Below, one piece after another: positions 58,016 to 64,000 of a stretch of DNA of 64,000 bases; the stretch's first letter is position 1, and every line of letters starts with the position of its first letter. This DNA is from Armatimonadota bacterium. GTDB lineage: Bacteria > Armatimonadota > Zipacnadia > Zipacnadales > UBA11051. Made by a program: the position numbers and the translations under genes. The notes under the pieces were generated by a model. That model saw only the letters and a list, made by a program, of their open reading frames with translations. It was not told where the DNA came from and made no database searches. The stretch spans positions 1 through 64,000 of the forward strand of contig JABLXH010000016.1 in NCBI GenBank assembly GCA_013178155.1, read 5' to 3'.

Positions 58016-60813
58016 CACTGCGCCACTCTCTGGGCGATGCCGTACACGGTACCGTCATCAGCCATGACCACGACCTGCGCCTCGCCGCTGCCGTCCACGT
58101 CCGCGATGGCAACAGGCCCGGCCCGTGCCGGGAGTTCCAGCTTCCACAACACCGCTCCCTGGGTCGCGTCGGTGGGGGAGAGGCCAACGGCCCAGACCTC
58201 CTTGCCCTGGGTGAATACACACTCATCGCGCCCATCGCCGTTGATGTCAGCGACGGCCGGGAAGGTCAGGGGTTCGTTGGGCATGGGGAAGGCCCACTTG
58301 AGCTCGCCCGTCGCGGCGTCGCGGCACTGGAACTGGCGGCCGGTCTCGTTGGCCGCGCCCGGGAAGAAGAGTTCCAGTCGCCCGTCGCCGTCCACGTCCC
58401 CGAAGCCCGCCTGGTTCCGCCATCCCTGCGGGTGCGGATGCTCCACCTTCCAGACACGCTCCCCGCTCGGTCGCAGCAACGCCGTCACGAACTCGTTGCA
58501 GTAGAGGATCTGCGGCGCCCCTTCGCCCAGGACGTCGCCCACGATGGTGTCTGACCAATAGGCGTAGATGTCCACATACTTCACACTCTCCTCGGCCACC
58601 AGGAGGTGCCCATCGGTGCCGCGGGCAAGGCAAAACATGTCGGGGTAGACATTGAGTATGTCATCGAGACCATCGCCGGTGACATCCAGGAAGGCCATCC
58701 ACCAGCGGCCGAAGTCACGCCCCGTACGCCCTCGGGTCCGCTGCCAGTGCATCCGTGCGGTCCGCCCGTCCAGCAAGTAGCTCTCGCCACCGATGCGGCG
58801 CATCTGCACCAGCAGGTCCATGCGGTTCGGGTCGCGGAAGTACCCGCCTTGCCAGTACATGAGCCCCGGGACATTCCAGGGCGGCGGTGCACCGGGGAAA
58901 TCACGGAAGTCGCGGTACCAACGGGTGGCACCGGTCTCCGGTTCCAGTACCGCCAGGCGCGCGCAGTCCCCCGGCCCCCGCATCCCGGCGACGACCCCCA
59001 GATGGCCGTCCCCCGTCAGGTCAGCCAGCAGCAGGCCCTCGTAGTAGTTACTGCACGTCATGCCCCGCCCCGGAACCCGCCACAGGCGCCGGGTGCTCCC
59101 CTCGGGAGAGACCCGAAAGGCCTCTACCGTCTCATTGGCGCTCTGAACAAAGACTGTCGGCGCAACTCCCGGCGCCGGTCGGCCGATGACCACGGGGGCG
59201 ACTGGTGCCGGGGCAATGTTCGACGCGAACACCGTCGTCCGGGCACGGCCTCTCAGGCAGCGGACGTGCCCCGGCTCACCCTCAAACCCCGACGCCCGCA
59301 GGAGCACCCCGCTCTCCGGCTGCACCGCCATTGCCTGCAAGCGTGGTCCGACCCACTCCGCCGCGACCGCGATCTCACCGCTGGCAGACCGTTGCCAGCA
59401 GGTGATCCCGGTCTCGCCGCTCACGGCGTCTATCACTGCGCGGCTAAAGAAGACCGGGGGCCCGACCACCGACGGCCGCCCGCAGAGGACCGTCAGCCCA
59501 CCTAACGCCGCACCGGTGTTGACGTTATCCGGCAAGGTGGCCAGGTCCTGAGTGACAAACGCGCCCTTCGCCAGTTTCCAGACAGTCTGCACCTGACCGC
59601 CTCGGCAGCTCAGGACCGAAAGCTCCGCCGGGTCCGGGAGCCGTGGGCCCTTGCCCACCCCGGTACAGAACAGCTCGGGCGTGCCGTCGCCATCGAGGTC
59701 ATGCAGGCCGGCCAGGAACTGCCCCTCCAGGTCCAGCTTGGTCTCGCCGGTCGCGGCGCTCAGGGCCACCACATGCCATCGGTTGTCGCGCTGCAGGTTG
59801 AACAGGGAGACCACAATCTCTGGAAGTCCGTCGCCGTCAATGTCCTGCAGCGGCTGCGGGTTGACGCGGACAAGGACCTGCTCGTCGGGGGGCAGAAACT
59901 CCCCGCCTGCCCACTCGGGCTCCCAGATTTTCAGCCAGCGACGCTGCAGCTTGCCGTCCGCACCCCGCCCCATCACGGCGGCGTAGCGGATGAAGTCCTC
60001 GATGATCACGAACTCCGTCTGTCCGTCCCCGTCCACGTCACTGGCCCCGAACCACCCGTAGGAGCGCCCGCCATGCCCCGGGATCTCGCTGCCATCCTGG
60101 GCCAGGAAGCGGCAGCGCTCCTTCTCCGCGCCGGTCTCGGCATCCAGCACGAACATCTCGTACCAGGGCAAGAGCGCGATCTCGGTGCGCCCATCACCAT
60201 CGAAATCGCCGGCAATCGGCTCGGCCTGCCAGATGAGCTGGTCGGTGGCCACCTCCCAGCGGGTCACCCACTGCCCCCCCTCGCGCACCTTCAGGCGCAC
60301 GGTGCCCTCGTAGACGTTCGGCACCTTCGGGTAGCCCCGGGGTTCGCACTCCACCATCTGCAGGCCCGGCACGTCTGGCAGCATCCTGGCGATCTTCGCG
60401 TTCGCGCTGGCGGAGACGGCCGTCAGCTCCCCGGTGCCATCGAGGTCCAGCCACTGAGCTCGGTACGGACCTGGCAGTCGCCAGTCGCGCTGCGCCTCGC
60501 CCCACGGTGTCAGCCCCTCGGCAGCCCGGCCATCCGGTGGCAGCGCCACGCGCTCCGGGCCATGCCCCAACGTTGCTGCCAGCAGCGTGTCGCGGCCCAG
60601 GAGGGGATGGCGCCACCGGATCGCGGGCTCCGTGATATTGCCCACCGCCCGGGAGCGGCCGGACAGCCACTGATCACCGCGGTACTGCCACCACTGGCCA
60701 CTGGCCGTCGGGAGCTTCACGCCGGTCGCGGCCATCGCCACCGTCACCTCCAGGGCTAGCACGAGGGCGGCCGCTCTCGCGGCCATGCCAAACGCCAGGC
60801 CAAGCCGGTTCAT
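58015..60813 (-). CDS. Secreted FG-GAP/VCBS-type beta-propeller protein
   Basis: An exported protein of 932 aa. ATG 60813 (MNRLGLAFGMAARAAAL) lies 6 nt after GGAGG, favoured over an in-frame GTG 12 nt upstream. After the signal there are many FG-GAP/VCBS repeats with Ca-binding DxDGDG-type loops: AGDFDGDGRTEIALLP, SDVDGDGQTEFVII, QDIDGDGLPEIVVS, HDLDGDGTPELFCTG, GDVDGDGRLELFFPG, ADINGDGRDECVF. Two WD/PQQ-like stretches (VLDAETGAEKERCRF, LEPETGATRWYRDF) also suggest a propeller. Such propellers bind ligands or partners outside the cell; no enzymatic motif is visible. It is divergent from the RIFT-barrel gene and convergent with the DUF4349 gene. Confidence 0.82.
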   Translation of the reverse strand: MNRLGLAFGMAARAAALVLALEVTVAMAATGVKLPTASGQWWQYRGDQWLSGRSRAVGNITEPAIRWRHPLLGRDTLLAATLGHGPERVALPPDGRAAEGLTPWGEAQRDWRLPGPYRAQWLDLDGTGELTAVSASANAKIARMLPDVPGLQMVECEPRGYPKVPNVYEGTVRLKVREGGQWVTRWEVATDQLIWQAEPIAGDFDGDGRTEIALLPWYEMFVLDAETGAEKERCRFLAQDGSEIPGHGGRSYGWFGASDVDGDGQTEFVIIEDFIRYAAVMGRGADGKLQRRWLKIWEPEWAGGEFLPPDEQVLVRVNPQPLQDIDGDGLPEIVVSLFNLQRDNRWHVVALSAATGETKLDLEGQFLAGLHDLDGDGTPELFCTGVGKGPRLPDPAELSVLSCRGGQVQTVWKLAKGAFVTQDLATLPDNVNTGAALGGLTVLCGRPSVVGPPVFFSRAVIDAVSGETGITCWQRSASGEIAVAAEWVGPRLQAMAVQPESGVLLRASGFEGEPGHVRCLRGRARTTVFASNIAPAPVAPVVIGRPAPGVAPTVFVQSANETVEAFRVSPEGSTRRLWRVPGRGMTCSNYYEGLLLADLTGDGHLGVVAGMRGPGDCARLAVLEPETGATRWYRDFRDFPGAPPPWNVPGLMYWQGGYFRDPNRMDLLVQMRRIGGESYLLDGRTARMHWQRTRGRTGRDFGRWWMAFLDVTGDGLDDILNVYPDMFCLARGTDGHLLVAEESVKYVDIYAYWSDTIVGDVLGEGAPQILYCNEFVTALLRPSGERVWKVEHPHPQGWRNQAGFGDVDGDGRLELFFPGAANETGRQFQCRDAATGELKWAFPMPNEPLTFPAVADINGDGRDECVFTQGKEVWAVGLSPTDATQGAVLWKLELPARAGPVAIADVDGSGEAQVVVMADDGTVYGIAQRVAQ

Positions 60814-61113
60814 GTCGGCCTCCACTCAGTCTCCGGGCGCGTCGTCAGAGCCCGCGCGCCGATTACCTGGGCCGCGGTCCATGTCACCAGTTACCGCGGC
60901 GGGACGCTACCGCTGCGCGTAACAGGAGCCGCCCAGGTCCGGCCGTGGGAAAAGCCTGTCAGGGCCGAAGGCCTCGCCGACGGCCGCACCAAGGTTTCCT
61001 GGGCAGCGCATGGTTCACCTTGTTCCGCCGGGGGAGGACAGCCGCGGCCCCCCGGCGAAGCGCTCCGACAGCACACCAGTGCGCGATAGCTTGTCTCTAA
61101 GGGGTACCGGCGC
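60814..61113. other. Divergent intergenic region with strong hairpin
   Basis: A 300-bp gap between two divergent secreted-protein genes. A perfect 9-bp inverted repeat (CGCCGGGGG / CCCCCGGCG) at 61026-61057 lies 56 bp before the start of the RIFT-barrel gene and could fold in its mRNA leader. A CCGCGG palindrome is repeated near 60870-60900. No gene is seen. Confidence 0.5.
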
Positions 61114-64000
61114 ATGTCCCGCTCGCTCTGGCTGTTGACTCTGGCACTGGCCACGGCGGTATCCGCGCAGCAGTGGCGACTGAGCGGCACACTGGACGCG
61201 CAACTCGCCAGCCACGAGAGCGGCTACTGCTACACCATTCCCATGCAGACGCCGCTGGCTCCCGATACGTCGCTGGGCGCGGTGTCGATTCTGCGCCTCT
61301 TCGAGGACGATCGGGAACTCGGCCCGGCGCACTCCCTCCACCAGCTCATCCGCGACCTCGGCCAGGGGCGGTTCTCACACTGGTCGGGCGACCCGTCGGG
61401 TGAGCCGCAGATGCTGTTCTTCTCGGCCTCGGACAACTCCGACCCCAGAAGCAATGGTCGAGTGTACCGTTGGGAGGCGGTACTGGATGGACAGGTTGTG
61501 CGCGACGCTCTCCATGTTGGCCTGGTGGACGGCCACGCGCTGCAGCCGCCCTTGCGGCCGGGCTGGCACGTCGCGGTTCGCCTCGCCAGGACCTTCCGGC
61601 CCTTTCTGGACACTCGGCCTGTCGTGGACCTGCAGGGGATGGATGCCTCGGGCCGGCCGCTCCCGTGGCGCCGGAGGGTGGTCCTGACGCCCGGTGAATG
61701 GGTATCTCTGGGAGCCTTCGGCAACCTACCACCCGCACTCCGCGCTCTCCGAGCGACCCTGCCTGTCCAGATCCCCGACGCGGAAGGGAGACCCCTCGTG
61801 GTTCAGTTCGCTCTACCCAGCACGACATACCGGCCCCTGCACGTGACCGGAGAGGCGTGGGAATTCCGGGCGGAAGGCCCGTGGCGGGACCTGCCCGACC
61901 CCCGGGGCCTGCGCGGCATGCGTTACCCCTGGCGGGTCTCAAAGACTGGCGAGTATGCCGAGCTCAGCCGCGAAGTCACGGTGCCGGCCGAGTGGCAGCC
62001 GCCCTACGCGCTCACATTCTTCTGCTCCGACGACTACACCGATGACGGCTCGCGACCGGCAGAGAGCGCCAACTCGGTGGACGCCTATCCCGGCCACCGG
62101 TACAAGCAGGTGCTGGTCAATGACACGGTCGTCTGGGAGGCTGACATCACAGACAACTCGGTGCCCGGTGCGCCCACTGACTTCGCCGTGGATTTGACGC
62201 CACATGTCCGCCCGGGCCAGGCCTTTCGGCTAAGTTTGCGCAACTTTGATGGCGTGGGCTTGAACACGCCGCTGCCCACTGATTTCTACCTGCGCGGCGT
62301 GTATGAGGGCGATCGGCCGGAGGGGGAGCATGTCCTGGCCACGACGTGCTACTGGGGGGATGTGACCCTCTGGCAGGGCAGCCTGACCGAGGGGCCGGCC
62401 TGGCCGCGTCCCAGCAGCGCCACCGTCAACCGCGTGCATGCCACTCGCTGGCCGCTTCCCCCTGCGGGGCAACGGGCCTCGTTGCCGGTGGCGCTGCGCC
62501 TGGAAGGCATCGCGCAGACCTTGCGGCAGAACACGCCCGTGATTTGTGGATTGCCGCTGCCCCAAGGCGTCGTGAGGAGCCTCAAGGAGCTCTCACTACG
62601 GCTGGGACGCGAGGCACTGCCCTGGCAGCCCGAGGTGATGAACACTTGGCCCGATGGCAGCCTGCGCTGGGTGATGGCCAACACGGTCCTGCCCGCAGGT
62701 ACCGAACCCACCGCGCAACTCCGACTGTCGGCCGCTGGCGTAGCAGAGACGCCCGCGCCCCCTGCGCCGGTTACGGTCCGCGTAGCCCGCAGTCTCACCA
62801 CGGCTGCCACCGGTGACCTGCACCTCAGTACAACCCGCCACGGCCAGAACCTGCTGCGAGACATCACATGGGACGGGCGAGGCCTGCTGCACAACCTGCG
62901 GCTCACTGCCTCCCAGGTGCTTGCCGACGGGCAAGTGAGGACGCTGGCGACCACCTGGCAGAGCGTGAAGCCAGTCCGACAGGGCCCGGTGCGCGCCACC
63001 CTGGAGGCGCACGGCACTCTCGGCGACGCCAGCGGGGACCTCGGCCCGGTGGTCTGCCGTTTGGACCTTTTCGCGGGCTCACCCGCCCTCCGGTTGACCT
63101 GCCGACTGTTTAACGCTGGCGCCGAGCGCGCCGACCTCACATCGGTGCGCCTGACCGCCGATCTCGGTCTGGGTCCGAGGCGATGGTCGGTCTGCAGCGC
63201 CGGCGCCGTAGACGGCCCCGATCTGCGCCTCGCGCACTCGGACGCCGAGCAGTACACCCTGACCACCGCCGGCACGCCGCAGACCAGTCAGGGTCGCGCC
63301 GAGGGCTGGATCGCCACCGGCGACGGTGAACGCTGGGTCCAGGCGGCGGTACGCCACTTCTGGCAGCAGTTCCCCGCGGCCATGGCAGTGACGCCCGAGA
63401 CGCTCCAGCTTGACTTGGTGGCGGCGGATGCGCCCGTGGCCGCCTATGGCTGCCGGGCCGGGGAGGCAAAGCGCTGGGAGGTCTGGCTCAACTTCGGCTC
63501 CGGACCGGCGGACGCAGACGCCCTCGCACAGTCTGCCCAGGCGCTGCTGCGACCGATCCGTCTGTTCGATGCCGCGTACTTCTGTGCCAGTGAGGGCCTG
63601 GGCCGGGCGCGGCCTCACGATGGCGAGTTCGCTCCGGTGCGCCACCACATGGCTCAGCACTACCCGGAGGCCAACTATGCCAGCATGGCTCTGCTGTTTG
63701 GGCTCCGCGACTTCGGTGACGGCTACTACACCCAGGCCACGCCCACTTACCGCAACAACTACTACGACGTCATGCGCGGCCTGTTCGGTGAGTACCTGAT
63801 GGGGGGCGGCGCCGCCTGGTTCGATCGGGGCGAGGAGGCGGCGCGGCATTACATGGACATAGACCAGTTCCACGACTCGGTTCGCTCACACGAGCAGATG
63901 GGGGCCAACGCCAGCGTCTACACCCCGAATCACAACGACGAGTTCGGGATCTGGGCGGCGATGCTGCGACCAGCCGGCGGAATGCTCACCTACTGGCGCC
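61114..64000 (+). CDS. Secreted RIFT-barrel (PcRGLX/YetA-like) protein, 3' end outside the window
   Basis: An open frame of at least 962 codons running past the window end, with no stop. ATG 61114 is followed by a signal (LWLLTLALATAVSAQ). A long beta-sandwich region (about 20-440) precedes a RIFT-barrel-like segment with ICGLPLPQGVVRSLKELSLR, LGREALPWQPEVMN and WPDGSLRWVMANTVLPAG (about 470-530), typical of exo-rhamnogalacturonan-lyase-like PcRGLX/YetA families. Further beta domains follow, then a segment with HYPEANYASMALLFGLRDFG, DVMRGLFGEYLMGGGAAWFD and the ending HNDEFGIWAAMLRPAGG. A pectin-lyase or glycan-binding role would fit the GH106 rhamnosidase in the same window, but catalysis is unproven. 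Ribosome site: weak AAGGGG. Confidence 0.7.
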   Translation, partial: MSRSLWLLTLALATAVSAQQWRLSGTLDAQLASHESGYCYTIPMQTPLAPDTSLGAVSILRLFEDDRELGPAHSLHQLIRDLGQGRFSHWSGDPSGEPQMLFFSASDNSDPRSNGRVYRWEAVLDGQVVRDALHVGLVDGHALQPPLRPGWHVAVRLARTFRPFLDTRPVVDLQGMDASGRPLPWRRRVVLTPGEWVSLGAFGNLPPALRALRATLPVQIPDAEGRPLVVQFALPSTTYRPLHVTGEAWEFRAEGPWRDLPDPRGLRGMRYPWRVSKTGEYAELSREVTVPAEWQPPYALTFFCSDDYTDDGSRPAESANSVDAYPGHRYKQVLVNDTVVWEADITDNSVPGAPTDFAVDLTPHVRPGQAFRLSLRNFDGVGLNTPLPTDFYLRGVYEGDRPEGEHVLATTCYWGDVTLWQGSLTEGPAWPRPSSATVNRVHATRWPLPPAGQRASLPVALRLEGIAQTLRQNTPVICGLPLPQGVVRSLKELSLRLGREALPWQPEVMNTWPDGSLRWVMANTVLPAGTEPTAQLRLSAAGVAETPAPPAPVTVRVARSLTTAATGDLHLSTTRHGQNLLRDITWDGRGLLHNLRLTASQVLADGQVRTLATTWQSVKPVRQGPVRATLEAHGTLGDASGDLGPVVCRLDLFAGSPALRLTCRLFNAGAERADLTSVRLTADLGLGPRRWSVCSAGAVDGPDLRLAHSDAEQYTLTTAGTPQTSQGRAEGWIATGDGERWVQAAVRHFWQQFPAAMAVTPETLQLDLVAADAPVAAYGCRAGEAKRWEVWLNFGSGPADADALAQSAQALLRPIRLFDAAYFCASEGLGRARPHDGEFAPVRHHMAQHYPEANYASMALLFGLRDFGDGYYTQATPTYRNNYYDVMRGLFGEYLMGGGAAWFDRGEEAARHYMDIDQFHDSVRSHEQMGANASVYTPNHNDEFGIWAAMLRPAGGMLTYWR

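Noticed and set aside
1-64000. CRISPR arrays, tRNA or rRNA genes, transposases, prophage
   Set aside because: I saw no regularly spaced repeats, cloverleaf sequences or such proteins by reading; a dedicated tRNA or repeat scan could still find small items.

Overview
The window looks like chromosomal DNA from a GC-rich, outer-membrane-bearing bacterium, most likely an uncultivated member of Armatimonadota or a similar environmental lineage. The main clues are a type IV prepilin-like protein with an H-X9-DG tail and the 'FPVFARAREKGRE' stretch typical of that phylum (53.4 kb), LptF/G and LptD lipopolysaccharide-export proteins (1-4.7 kb), an LpxL-like remnant (50 kb), and many large secreted glycosidase-type proteins. 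I noticed no tRNA, rRNA, CRISPR array, transposase or phage module. The phylum assignment is an inference from protein style, not from a marker gene.

Layout. 0-0.8 kb: 3' part of argC (arginine biosynthesis) on the minus strand. 1.1-9.5 kb: plus-strand run lptG-lptD-GH36 alpha-galactosidase-secreted orphan. 9.6-18.4 kb, minus: DMT transporter, a lipoprotein, and a tandem pair of large secreted subtilases. 18.7-20.3 kb, plus: YtcJ-type amidohydrolase. 20.3-29.6 kb, minus: a four-gene run (LamG-glycosidase, DUF4838 glycosidase-like protein, AAC(3)-fold acetyltransferase, secreted orphan). 29.8-31.8 kb, plus: first DUF6785-type membrane protein. 31.8-42.8 kb, minus: a long probable operon from a GH106 rhamnosidase through a broken DUF6785 protein, DUF3830 protein, FGGY kinase, Gfo/Idh/MocA oxidoreductase, two damaged M20 peptidases and an intracellular alpha/alpha-toroid-like protein. 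43.0-45.5 kb, plus: second GH36. 45.5-50.2 kb, minus: exported ankyrin protein, then a truncated LpxL, a truncated radical SAM protein, a ferredoxin-containing MinD-type ATPase and an Mrp/NBP35 ATPase. 50.4-53.9 kb, plus: third DUF6785 protein, an STN-domain protein, a prepilin. 54.0-55.9 kb, minus: a glycosidase-like protein with a discoidin domain. 56.1-58.0 kb, plus: ECF sigma factor and DUF4349 membrane protein. 58.0-60.8 kb, minus: secreted FG-GAP protein. 61.1 kb to the end, plus: a large secreted RIFT-barrel (PcRGLX/YetA-like) protein that runs off the window.

How the genes fit together. Much of the window appears to serve extracellular polysaccharide use: two GH36 enzymes, a GH106 rhamnosidase, a rhamnogalacturonan-lyase-like protein and several barrel proteins outside the cell, three copies of a poorly characterised 12-TM-like family that could import products, and a kinase plus oxidoreductase that could process them. 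There is no SusC/SusD pair or ABC importer, so the DUF6785 family is the only obvious uptake candidate here. That role is inference.

The strongest unexplained pattern is a set of genes that have lost internal or terminal pieces: an LpxL/radical SAM chimera, an M20 gene reduced to its two ends, a second M20 with a 1-nt frameshift and missing catalytic loops, an FGGY kinase without its N-terminal phosphate-binding motif, a DUF6785 gene broken by a frameshift and a stop, and another with a replaced C-terminus. These lie between 33.0 and 39.3 kb and between 49.9 and 52.2 kb. Either real deletion-driven decay or assembly collapse could explain them; read mapping would decide.
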